A stretch of DNA of 14,960 nt from Clostridia bacterium DTU080 (GTDB taxonomy: Bacteria > Bacillota > Limnochordia > DTU080). Shown here in pieces: positions 1 through 6,585 of this stretch. The stretch lies in the NCBI GenBank assembly GCA_001513395.1, contig LFTP01000115.1, positions 1 to 14,960 on the forward strand. The letters run 5' to 3'. The notes beneath the pieces were generated by a model, which saw only the letters and a program-made list of their open reading frames with translations, was not told where the DNA came from and made no database searches. The number at the start of each line of letters is the position of its first letter. Within the stretch, counting starts at the first letter, position 1. The position numbers and the translations under genes were made by a program.

Positions 1-171
1 CCCGCTTCTTTGCCGTTCGAACGGCGATGGCGGCTGTCCGCAAAGTGCGCCACTTACCGGCCCCGCCTGCGAAGAAACGTCAGCGACCGATGCTCAGACG
101 CTTTTCGGGTTGCGCCGACCACCTACCCTTCCGCTCGAGGACATGAAAAGTACCGGAGATCTTCACCCCGC

Positions 172-567
172 CTACGGCGCTCGTTGGAGAGCGAATCGCC
201 TTTGAAGCTCATCAAGCTCATCTTGGGCCAACATCTCTTCGGGCACTACGATGGTGGTAGAAACAAGCTCGACTCGCAAATCCCGCTTTGTGATCCACTC
301 AGCCCCCGACCGCATTGTGGTTCGCGGATGGGGATAGACGTCTTCAGCGGAGACACTCTCGGCAATTCGGTAGAGGTATCCCGGCCTTGTGCCGGAATGC
401 CTTAAGCGATACCGCCCGTCGCTGTCTGTGTAGCACGAGACAAATGTCGGTTTGTGGGAAAAAACACGCGCCAAATCCCGGTCTTGAGTGATGGTGCTCC
501 CCTGGCGAGTATAAGTCAGTCGTTCAGGGGATCCATGGTACCACGGCTTTGCATAGTCCCACTCCAT
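172..567 (-). CDS. Small ART-like (ADP-ribosyltransferase-fold) hypothetical protein
   Basis: A 131-residue protein from an ATG at 565-567, chosen because a GGGGGA ribosome binding site lies about 7 nt upstream (571-577). A longer reading from 627 adds 20 residues of low-complexity sequence with no good site. Near the N-terminus is WYHGSPERL, followed by GSTITQDRDLARVFSHKP, then GYLYRI and DVYPHPRTTM, and an EW pair. The YHGS / FSHKP / YRI pattern resembles small bacterial proteins with an ADP-ribosyltransferase or RES-like fold, where the first His and a later Glu shape an NAD-binding pocket. That assignment is from pattern memory and is inference. There is no signal peptide or membrane segment, so it is presumably cytosolic. 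It is the last recognisable gene on the left edge and lies just downstream of a decayed region on the same strand. It could be an orphan toxin-like effector, but no antitoxin-like partner is visible. Confidence 0.6.
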   Translation of the reverse strand: MEWDYAKPWYHGSPERLTYTRQGSTITQDRDLARVFSHKPTFVSCYTDSDGRYRLRHSGTRPGYLYRIAESVSAEDVYPHPRTTMRSGAEWITKRDLRVELVSTTIVVPEEMLAQDELDELQRRFALQRAP

Positions 568-610
568 GACGCGATCCCCCTGTCCGTCCGCGTGGGGTGC
601 CTTTGTCGCT

Positions 611-835
611 TCACCTTGAAAAACCATAGTGCAGCTGTTCGTAGAGTCTTCCTACGACCGTCTTTTCCACATCGGTTGAGTATCCTTCCATTCCTTCCCT
701 GACAAAGCGCGCTTCGCTGCGGGTATTTGAGAATTGTGGCGTGATCCGGGATTCGTATTTGATCATAGCAGTCAACGGGGGCGGTGACGTAGTCATTACC
801 AAGATCGGGGTACTCATCCGCAAAGCCGTAGCGGC
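611..835 (-). pseudogene. Unassigned broken coding fragment downstream of the IscB relic
   Basis: Two overlapping minus-strand frames here look protein-like, but neither is complete. One frame (about 835 down to 720) reads SRYGFADEYPDLGNDY followed by VTAPVDCYDQIRIPDHATI, then degenerates. The adjacent frame (about 725 to 611) carries RSEARFVREGMEGY and ends VGRLYEQLHYGFSR with a stop at 611-613. Joined by a frameshift near 720 they would make a C-terminal piece of about 70 residues. I recognise no family. It starts where the recognisable IscB sequence ends, and its end overlaps the long reading of the next gene. It may be the remains of the gene that the IscB element landed beside, or a chance pair of open stretches. 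Confidence 0.3.
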
Positions 836-837
836 TC

Positions 838-1087
838 CCTGTGAGTCAGCTCCGCCGCAAAGACGAGCGTTTTTGTCGTGTCGTTGATAGTCGTCAGGTC
901 CGTGGCGCGGCTGCCCGGACGATTCTCACACGCAGATGTGACTCAGCGGGATTGTCAACGGCATACTCAAGAATGGTCGTGAATGGGTATTGCGATACAC
1001 CGCGACTTTACCTTGTTTGAGCAGTATCCGGACCCTTGCCGAATGTGTCGGCTGCAAAGGCTTTTGATCTGTGTCTGGCAGGAAAAC
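838..1087 (-). pseudogene. iscB: Degraded N-terminal fragment of IscB (OMEGA RNA-guided nuclease)
   Basis: Read on the minus strand in three successive frames, this matches the start of IscB-family proteins. Frame 1 (about 1087-990) gives VFLPDTDQKPLQPTHSAR, then VRILLKQGKVAVYR, the PLMP-type N-terminal domain (PLQP here). After a shift at 991-990, frame 2 gives YPFTTILEYAVDNP and AESHLRVRI (989-921). After a second shift at about 920, frame 3 gives PGSRATDLTTINDTTK and TLVFAAELTHR (down to 838). Intact relatives read LR-(L/V)-(K/R)-I-D-P-G-S at the second junction. The sequence here is ATC-GT-CCG-GGC-AGC, so one base is missing from the codon of the RuvC-I catalytic Asp. No ATG, GTG or TTG start remains in frame. 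The bridge helix, HNH, RuvC-II/III and C-terminal domains are absent. In intact elements IscB is an RNA-guided nickase/nuclease of the IS200/IS605-related group; this copy cannot make it. The homology is recognised from memory, not by search. Confidence 0.78.
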
Positions 1088-1190
1088 CTCAGCGCCACTG
1101 CCCGTTGCCTTGATCCGTGGTGCTTAATCACCTGCCACAGGGTCTGGAGCTGGAGAAGCACTCCCGGGTGCCTGTGTCATTCACCCGTAA
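1077..1190 (-). ncRNA. HEARO / omega-RNA scaffold of the IscB element
   Basis: Directly upstream of the IscB relic, on the same strand, is a sequence resembling the HEARO (HNH endonuclease-associated RNA and ORF) motif, with segments such as GAATGACACAGGCACCCGGG, GTGATTAAGC, GATCAAGGCAACGGGCAGTG and GGCGCTGAGGTTTTCC. Visible pairings are CACAGG (1176-1171) with CCTGTG (1141-1136), GGAG (1164-1161) with CTCC (1155-1152), GGCAGG (1136-1131) with CCTGCC (1082-1077), and CCAC (1120-1117) with GTGG (1098-1095). CGGGT (1187-1183) can also pair with ACCCG (1169-1165), which would form a pseudoknot with the first helix. G1136 is shared between two helices, so one is a base pair shorter than listed. 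The 5' end, where the guide segment would lie, is uncertain and may extend to about 1230-1280. The 3' end runs into the IscB codons, consistent with a deletion that removed the start codon. Confidence 0.72.
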
Positions 1191-1302
1191 CGTAGCTAGC
1201 TATCGGACGTACTGAGGTCGGTTGAGCTTGCGGCCGCCGCACATGATCGATCCTCACAGACAGATGAGGCCTGAGAATGTCGATCAAGTCCAGTGCTCAA
1301 CA

Positions 1303-2673
1303 TCAAATATATCCGAAGACCGGCGGAAAGACAGTGACGACAATAGCTGCCCACACAGCGTACACCGGTAGGTAGTCGGTCTGCCAGCGTTCGAGAGCCG
1401 AGAACGGAACAGCTTCGCGCACGAACCTGATATAAAGAACGGTGGACCAGACAAGGTTGATGAGTAAGACCACGTTCTCCCCCAAGGCCGCGATACGGTT
1501 GGGGCTGATGCCGAACTCACTGATGCGTGCAACGATAGCCCCGAGTGCGACGACGTCGGCCAACAGCGCACTTACCAGAAGCACAACCTGGAGAATATCA
1601 GCAAGACCGGGGGGCGATTCAGGATCGCGTGCGGACAGGGAGTACAGCAACAGACCAAGCACTACGACCAAGAGCAAATCAAAGGCGATGAGCGCATTTC
1701 GCTTGATGTCGATGCCGCGGCCGGTCCATACCAGAGTCACCAAGAATGCTATCAACACACCCGCAAAAAGAGGAGTAAAAAGGCGCGTCAGCACCGGGGC
1801 CATATTCTCGATGACGCTCTTTTTGGCCTCCACCAGCCACGAGGCGACTATGACAGCCCCGACGGCTCCGCATGGCAACACCCACGACTCGAAAAACGGC
1901 TCGACGTCAACGCCGATGGCATAGAAGATCATCGCCGTGATACCGCTCAGGACGCCGCCACCGAGGGCGATAAGCACGTAATAGATGAAAACCTCGCCGG
2001 AAAAGCGGATGAAGTCCATGCGCCCTACCGCTTCGGACCAGCGTCCACCGGCGTATGCTATCCCCACTATCACCCAGAGCGCGATCGGCAGATGCAAGGC
2101 AACAAGTACCTCCGTGTATCCGCCAGGAAGGAACGGATAGACGTTCACTAATACAGCCGCCGAGAAAAATGTGGCAGCCAGCCACCAACTACTACCGGGA
2201 TCCATCCGTCGTTTCCAAGCGAAATAGCCGGTCAGAAGAGGGAAAACAAACAGGCTCAGATTACGAGCATAAAAGCCCGCATTCTGATCCAGTGGAATTC
2301 CAAACAGCGCAGGTATCTTGATCAATACAGCCGCGGCGACGGCGAGACACAAGACGACGATGGCATCCGATCGAGTCCGGATATCTGACCCGTCGGCATC
2401 GGTTAAGGTAACGACAAGCTGCTTCCAAAGGCGGTCCGAGTGTTCACGGGCAAACTCCCGAGAGAGGGCATCGAGCTCTCCCATGCGCTTCACTGCAACC
2501 AGAAATGCTTCATCCGTCGCCAGGCCCGACTCGACCAAGTTCGCTATGACCTCGCGCAGATGATCCTCTAGCTCGATCACGTCAGAGGAATGGATTGCCT
2601 GGCGACTGCGAAGATAACTGCGCCACTGCTCAATCTGCTCCTCAAGCGCTGAGGGGCCGTTAGACGTCTCCAC
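1303..2673 (-). CDS. Permease-prefix (HAAS-like) multi-pass membrane protein, DUF4153-like
   Basis: A 456-residue integral membrane protein. Residues 1-90 form a soluble helical domain (EEQIEQWRSYLRSR, then ELEDHLREVIANLVESG and a KRMGELDALSREFAREH helix). This is the permease-prefix or HAAS-type domain typically encoded next to PadR regulators. From about residue 100 onward there are roughly ten hydrophobic segments with short loops. The C-terminal half, including the FGISPNRIAALGENVVLLIN segment, resembles DUF4153-type membrane proteins. The start is a GTG at 2671-2673. Its ribosome binding site (GGAGGG) lies inside the last codons of the PadR gene, and only 3 nt separate the two genes, so translation is likely coupled. 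Transport or sensing function is not known. By context it is the target or partner of the PadR protein. Confidence 0.85.
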   Translation of the reverse strand: METSNGPSALEEQIEQWRSYLRSRQAIHSSDVIELEDHLREVIANLVESGLATDEAFLVAVKRMGELDALSREFAREHSDRLWKQLVVTLTDADGSDIRTRSDAIVVLCLAVAAAVLIKIPALFGIPLDQNAGFYARNLSLFVFPLLTGYFAWKRRMDPGSSWWLAATFFSAAVLVNVYPFLPGGYTEVLVALHLPIALWVIVGIAYAGGRWSEAVGRMDFIRFSGEVFIYYVLIALGGGVLSGITAMIFYAIGVDVEPFFESWVLPCGAVGAVIVASWLVEAKKSVIENMAPVLTRLFTPLFAGVLIAFLVTLVWTGRGIDIKRNALIAFDLLLVVVLGLLLYSLSARDPESPPGLADILQVVLLVSALLADVVALGAIVARISEFGISPNRIAALGENVVLLINLVWSTVLYIRFVREAVPFSALERWQTDYLPVYAVWAAIVVTVFPPVFGYI

Positions 2674-2676
2674 TGT

Positions 2677-3063
2677 TCAACCCTCCTGCAGAAGTGTTCC
2701 GCCTTGCGTCGGATGATTGGTTGAGAGCCTCGTATCCATCTTGGACCAAAGGTCGCGCATCGTTTCCTCCACGGCTTTCCATTGCCTGTGTTCTTCCACG
2801 AGTTGAGCGCGGCCGGCCGATGTCAGCCGGTAGTATTTGCGACGACGACCACTCTCAGAGACTTCCCACCGTGCCTCGATATAACCGTGTCTTTCGAGCC
2901 TATGCAGAACCGGATACAGCATACCGTCCGTCCACTCCACACGCCCGCCGGACAACTCACGGACCCGTTTCAAGATAGCGTAGCCGTAACTGTCCCCTTC
3001 AGCCAGGATAGCTAGGACTATCGGCGTCGAGGAGGCGGCTACCAAGTCTTTGTTGATCTGCAT
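2677..3063 (-). CDS. PadR-family transcriptional regulator
   Basis: A 128-residue winged-helix regulator of normal PadR length. Residues about 10-85 carry the family pattern: STPIVLAILAEGDSYGYAIL for the first helices, then a WTDGMLYPVLHRLERHGYIE recognition region, and the wing SESGRRRKYYRLTSAGRAQL. The C-terminal helix (EEHRQWKAVEETMRDLW) would dimerise. The start is ATG at 3061-3063 with a GGGAGG site about 5 nt upstream. PadR proteins usually repress their own operon and a membrane-protein neighbour in response to small molecules or envelope stress. Here the next gene is the permease-prefix membrane protein, 3 nt downstream. A promoter-like TATAAT and a TAGTACTA palindrome lie about 65-85 bp upstream of the start, suitable for autorepression. 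Confidence 0.93.
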   Translation of the reverse strand: MQINKDLVAASSTPIVLAILAEGDSYGYAILKRVRELSGGRVEWTDGMLYPVLHRLERHGYIEARWEVSESGRRRKYYRLTSAGRAQLVEEHRQWKAVEETMRDLWSKMDTRLSTNHPTQGGTLLQEG

Positions 3064-3129
3064 GCTGACCTCCCAGGCTTTGGATTCGCGGAACTGGCCG
3101 GCAACGCGAACCCAGGATTACATAGCATC

Positions 3130-3159
3130 ATTATACATTGTAGTACTAGGTATAGAAGG
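3130..3159 (-). promoter_or_regulatory. Promoter and candidate PadR operator
   Basis: On the minus strand a perfect TATAAT -10 hexamer lies at 3135-3130. The matching -35 region (CTTCTA) is poor, which fits a regulated promoter. Between them is the perfect 8-bp palindrome TAGTACTA (3141-3148), itself bracketed by TATAC and GTATA arms. A dimeric regulator bound here would block RNA polymerase. That PadR is the binder is inferred from location only. Confidence 0.45.
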
Positions 3160-3230
3160 CCCAGACTTGTCGGTATGCCGGAGTAGCTCACGATGGTTTC
3201 TCACTGCGCCAAACGACTATTCTGCGGTGT

Positions 3231-3253
3231 TCGACAACAAAAGCAGTTGTCGA
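3231..3253. repeat. Perfect 8-bp inverted repeat in the 3064-3454 intergenic region
   Basis: TCGACAAC and GTTGTCGA are separated by 7 nt. No T-run follows on either strand, so it is a weak intrinsic terminator candidate at best. The rest of this roughly 390-bp region, apart from the PadR promoter, shows no convincing gene; open stretches exist on both strands but without ribosome binding sites or recognisable motifs. Confidence 0.3.
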
Positions 3254-3454
3254 CTGGCCCTGACCCCCCCTCCATCGCCGACCGCTAAATCCCCACCATG
3301 TCATATCGGACTCTGTTGGCTGGCTGATCCAGGCGATGCCCGAACTCCTGCCACCGAGCCACCTGTTCGTGAGTCGATACATGCTGCCCCTACGCTCCGA
3401 TGCGACACTGTCAAAAAGCCAAAAGAGCCTACCGACGATGAAAATCCGGAAGCA

Positions 3455-4018
3455 CTAGTAAAGCATCCCGTCGTATCCGCTTTTGAGTGCCTCGATGATC
3501 TTGGCTTGGCGTTTTCTTCGCGTTTCTTCCCGTTTGGCATCGCAATAAAAACCTGCGAGCTGCTTTTGCCGTGACGGAGGCTTCTCCTCGAACAACCTCA
3601 GTATGTCGGCATCGTCGGCGAGAACTGCCTTCAGGGTAGCTATGTTCGCCGCGTTCTTATCTTCCGGCCTGTCAGCCGTGTCAGTCCCCTCCTGAGGTTG
3701 GTATGCCTCCACTCCCGCCGGGGTCATTAAACCGCGTTCCTGCATTCTCCGAAATATCTCCTTGTTTTTCTCAGACCACTTGTTCTTATTCTTTCGCCTT
3801 GAGAAGTATTTCCTGTATGTGTGTTCATCGATTGATTTCATCAGTCCGTCGATCCAACCGAAGCAAATTGCCTCCTCCAGTGCATCAGTCACGGTGAACG
3901 ACTTGCTCCCCTTGGTGAACACAAGCCAAACTCCGGCGGAAGAACCATGGTTTTTCTCAAGCCAATTCCTGAAGTCCGCTCTGCTCTCGTACCTGTAAGT
4001 AGCGGCATCGTCATTCAT
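3455..4018 (-). CDS. YdeI / OmpD-associated family protein
   Basis: A 187-residue soluble protein. Early motifs are SRADFRNWLEKNHGSSAGVW, VFTKGSKSFTVTDALEEAIC and CFGWIDGLMKSIDEHTYRKY, followed by FSRRKNKNKWSEKN and a charged C-terminal helical region (FYCDAKREETRRKRQAKIIE). The block with FGWIDG, RKYFSRRK and KWSEKN is characteristic of the YdeI/OmpD-associated family. These small proteins have been linked to bacteriocin or stress protection in some bacteria, and their biochemical role is unclear. The start is ATG at 4016-4018 with a clean AGGAGG 7 nt upstream. The length is normal for the family and the frame is intact. It is a single gene, separated by about 100 bp from the GNAT relic upstream. 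Confidence 0.85.
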   Translation of the reverse strand: MNDDAATYRYESRADFRNWLEKNHGSSAGVWLVFTKGSKSFTVTDALEEAICFGWIDGLMKSIDEHTYRKYFSRRKNKNKWSEKNKEIFRRMQERGLMTPAGVEAYQPQEGTDTADRPEDKNAANIATLKAVLADDADILRLFEEKPPSRQKQLAGFYCDAKREETRRKRQAKIIEALKSGYDGMLY

Positions 4019-4120
4019 TGTTCCGCCTCCTAACGCGCATGGTTATCACTGACGAGACGACACTCAATTCCGGGTCGCAGACCGCTGATCGGGAACGCCG
4101 GGCTCATCTGCCACACTTGT

Positions 4121-4523
4121 TCATCGACCTGTCCCCGACTGATACTCACGATTGCGGAGCATCGCACCTTTGGCGCGGCGCATGCCGAGCTTTTGATAGA
4201 ACGGCAATACCTCTTCATCGCACAGCACATCCACCATGTACAGACCTGCCAATCTCTCAAGCATGCGGCGAACCAGTTCGCTTCCGATGCCCCGCCCTCG
4301 ATATTCAGGCAAGACCTCCAAGAAAGGAATATAAGCTGACAAGACTCGATCCGTGATGGCCGTGATGAATCCGACGACAGCACCGATCTGCTCATCAACG
4401 GCGATGACGATCTCATCGCTTCTCTCCAGAAGTCGTAAGTGAGTCTCAATTGGGCCAGCCCTCGAAGAATCCCTGGAGCTGCCCCGGAGAGATGTCCTTA
4501 CAGGAGTACCGATAGGCAATCAC
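4121..4523 (-). pseudogene. GNAT N-acetyltransferase disrupted by a frameshift
   Basis: The conserved GNAT core is in one frame: ETHLRLLERSDEIVIAVDEQ, VVGFITAITD, the acetyl-CoA-binding motif A EYRGRGIGSELVRRMLERL, then FYQKLGMRRAKGAMLRNR. The true N-terminus is in another frame. A GTG at 4521-4523 with a GGAGG site 6 nt upstream starts VIAYRYSCKDISPGQLQG and FFEGWPN, then meets a TGA at 4448-4446. Related proteins, as I recall them, continue WPN-PPSP-ETHLRLL. Only one base separates the AAT and GAG codons here, consistent with a loss of about 11 bases (4452-4447). The alternative TTG at 4519 in the core frame gives an unlikely N-terminus without a ribosome binding site. Family members acetylate small amines or antibiotics; the substrate is unknown. 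Confidence 0.82.
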
Positions 4524-4629
4524 TTCGCGCCTCCAATACGAATCCCAGTAATATCACCTGCATAGACCGTTGCCGCTCACAGGCCGAAGCCTCCCGTCCA
4601 TAGCAGCCGACAAATATCCGACAGACTGA

Positions 4630-5013
4630 TCAAACAAGCTCCATTCCTTGTCTTGTCAGTGCCTTGAGGGCTCTTTCGAGTTGATCAGCTTTCACCAGCA
4701 CATAGTCAGTGTCATATGTAGCCATAGCAAAGACGCTGATCCCCGCTTCCGCCAAGGCGCTGCTGATCAAGGCCATTATTCCAATCAAATCGAAGCTCAA
4801 CGGACCCAAAACCTTGATGATCCTCCAGTCGCCTTCGTGCCGGATCCCACTCGGCACGCATTCTTGCAAACAGACGACCGAAAGCTCATCAGGGGTCTGA
4901 GTGATCGACCAGAATTCTCCGGCTATCCAGCTCGGAATCCCGGTACGAGCGTCGAGACGACAAACCGCGTAGACTCCATCCAGTACCGCCATCCTTAGCT
5001 TCAACTGACTCAC
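4630..5013 (-). CDS. Small ACT-domain protein (CASTOR/ACT_7-like)
   Basis: About 127 residues from a GTG at 5011-5013, preceded by a GAGAGA stretch. An upstream TTG at 5061 adds 16 residues that do not look like the family. Motifs are MAVLDGVYAVCRLD, IPSWIAGEFWSITQTPDELS, VVCLQECVP, WRIIKVLGPLSFDLIGIMA and the C-terminal SVFAMATYDTDYVLVKADQL. The pattern of an N-terminal strand pair, GEFWSIT and GPLxFxLxGI followed by TYDTDYVLV is typical of short stand-alone ACT proteins of the COG3603 type, which have tandem ACT-like halves and probably bind amino acids. No enzyme domain is attached, so the likely role is as a ligand-responsive regulator; the ligand cannot be read from sequence. It lies about 106 bp upstream of the GNAT relic on the same strand and may share its transcript. 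Confidence 0.82.
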   Translation of the reverse strand: MSQLKLRMAVLDGVYAVCRLDARTGIPSWIAGEFWSITQTPDELSVVCLQECVPSGIRHEGDWRIIKVLGPLSFDLIGIMALISSALAEAGISVFAMATYDTDYVLVKADQLERALKALTRQGMELV

Positions 5014-5149
5014 CGTCTCTCTCAAAAAAGGCCTGCTCTTCGGCAGAGCCACCCGTCTCAAACCAGTACTTCAGTACTTGCTATTTGGAACCAATCCCAA
5101 CATGGGCATAGGAAGTCAGTTCGTCTCGGCGAATGCATCTATATGTACC

Positions 5150-5183
5150 TCTCGTCGCTGGTCATTTTCTGTCCAGCGCGAGA
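5150..5183 (+). promoter_or_regulatory. Leader hairpin upstream of the first solute-binding protein
   Basis: TCTCG, a bulged T and CGCTGG (5150-5161) can pair with CCAGCG and CGAGA (5173-5183) across an 11-nt loop, an 11-bp helix with one bulge. It ends about 18 nt before the AGGAGG of the downstream gene. It could be an operator, an attenuator or an mRNA-stabilising structure. No T-run follows, so it does not look like a terminator. Confidence 0.35.
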
Positions 5184-5213
5184 CGTTGAACGGATGTGAA
5201 AGGAGGAAACGGA

Positions 5214-6449
5214 ATGACACTTAGACGAAGCTCCGTTGTCCCTTGGGTTGTCCTCCTGGTCGCGCTCTTGTCGATGGTCGGACAGGCGGCGCCCGCAAAG
5301 GGGAAGATCTCTTTCCTGCATTATCTGAGCACCGACACGATGGAGATCTTGCAGCCGCTGATCGATCGATTCGAGGCTATCCACGATATCGAGGTCGAGG
5401 TCACCTACGTATCGTCCGCTGAAGTGGTCACTAAACTGCAAATCATGGCCATCACTGACGTCATGCCCGACGTCATGCGTCTTGGGAGCGAGTTTATCAA
5501 CTTGATTCCTGCCGATCCTTTCGCCGATTTGACACCTTATGTCAAGCGCGACAGTGTCAACCCTGCTGATTTTCACGCTCCCGTATGGCATTCCTTTGAT
5601 CTGGGCGGCAAACTGCTGGCCATTCCCACCGATATCTCTACCTTTGTCACGTATTACAACATCGATCGCTTCGAAGAAGCCGGAATCGCCCATCCTCCTC
5701 ACGATGCCGGCGATGTCAACTGGAATTGGGATACGCTCATGGCTACCGCTGCCAAGCTCACCGACGCTCCGGACGTGAGTCCCCGTCGTTTTGGCATCGC
5801 CGCATTCGGAGATATGTGGATGTGGCCGTCGTGGTGGGGCGGTGAATGGATCGATCCACAGACCCGACGTTCATTGGCGGAGACCCCAAATACGTTACTG
5901 GCCCTCCAAAAGATTGCCGATGCTTATCTGATCCATAACGTAGTCGGAGGCTCATTCTCCAGCGGCACGGCAGCGATGGCCTACGGAGGGAGCTGGAATG
6001 TGCCCACCTATGCCCGGCTCGGTTTTGACTGGGATCTTGCTCCGGTCGCTATGGGCACGAGACGGAGCACGATTCTGTATCCTAACGGCCTGTTCATGAG
6101 CCGTACCTGCGCCAACAAAGATCTGGCCTGGGAGTTTATCCGCTTTATGACCACGGAGCTTGAGGCCGCCAAGATCTGGTGCACCGCGCTCGGCCGCATT
6201 CCGGCTCTGCGCCGCTTAGGGCAACACTTCGTTGGTTTGCAGTCTCAGCTGCGCGCCGGTGTGGATTATCAGGTGTTTTTGGCGGCTATGGAATACGCTG
6301 AGTATCCGGCCATACGCAGAGTTCCTGAAGCGATCGATATACAGAATATTCTCAATGCCGCATGGCCTCCCATTCGGAACGGACAGGTCACCGTGACCGC
6401 GGGTGCAGCCAATATTGCCCGCCAGCTTAACGCTTTGTTATCACGCTAA
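5214..6449 (+). CDS. Extracellular solute-binding protein, family 1 (sugar ABC transporter)
   Basis: A 411-residue periplasmic or exported binding protein. ATG at 5214 is preferred over a GTG at 5196 because AGGAGG (5201-5206) lies 7 nt upstream of it. Residues 1-26 form a signal peptide (RR, hydrophobic core PWVVLLVALLSMV, then GQAAPA) with no lipobox Cys. The mature protein has the family-1 pattern: KISFLHYLSTDTMEILQPLI, FEAIHDIEVEV, a PDVMRLGSEFI stretch, LLAIPTDISTFVTYYNIDRF, WNWDTLMATAAKLT, aromatic residues around WMWPSWWGGEW, and AWEFIRFMTTE near the C-terminus. It would deliver an oligosaccharide-type ligand to an inner-membrane ABC permease, but no permease or ATPase gene is adjacent. 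The gene converges with a second binding-protein gene, with a GC-rich hairpin between them. Confidence 0.9.
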   Translation: MTLRRSSVVPWVVLLVALLSMVGQAAPAKGKISFLHYLSTDTMEILQPLIDRFEAIHDIEVEVTYVSSAEVVTKLQIMAITDVMPDVMRLGSEFINLIPADPFADLTPYVKRDSVNPADFHAPVWHSFDLGGKLLAIPTDISTFVTYYNIDRFEEAGIAHPPHDAGDVNWNWDTLMATAAKLTDAPDVSPRRFGIAAFGDMWMWPSWWGGEWIDPQTRRSLAETPNTLLALQKIADAYLIHNVVGGSFSSGTAAMAYGGSWNVPTYARLGFDWDLAPVAMGTRRSTILYPNGLFMSRTCANKDLAWEFIRFMTTELEAAKIWCTALGRIPALRRLGQHFVGLQSQLRAGVDYQVFLAAMEYAEYPAIRRVPEAIDIQNILNAAWPPIRNGQVTVTAGAANIARQLNALLSR

Positions 6450-6555
6450 CATCCGATCATCGGCGTTGACGACCTAGGACGGACCTTCCGGATCTGGTAC
6501 AGTGGTTGACGCATCCGCGAACAATGGCAACCCAAATCAAGCCCTGGTCATTGTG

Positions 6556-6585
6556 TGAGGCCCCTGCATTCTGTGAGGGGCCTCA
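6556..6585. terminator. Hairpin between the convergent binding-protein genes
   Basis: TGAGGCCCC (6556-6564) pairs perfectly with GGGGCCTCA (6577-6585) across a 12-nt loop. The 9-bp GC-rich stem sits between two convergent genes, where a bidirectional terminator is expected. No T-tract follows on either side, so termination would be weak or factor-assisted. The remainder of 6450-6808 shows no gene. A 55-codon open stretch follows the 6809 stop in the same minus-strand frame but lacks support. Confidence 0.45.

Noticed and set aside
1..171. Palindrome GCCGTTCGAACGGC (12-25) and short minus-strand frames at the left edge
   Set aside because: A 14-bp palindrome alone has no assigned role, and the frames are short and unsupported. 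The IscB C-terminus was looked for here and not convincingly found.
3050..3574. Long plus-strand open frame of about 174 codons across the PadR upstream region
   Set aside because: It overlaps the PadR start region and the YdeI-like gene antisense, has low-complexity composition and no recognisable motif.
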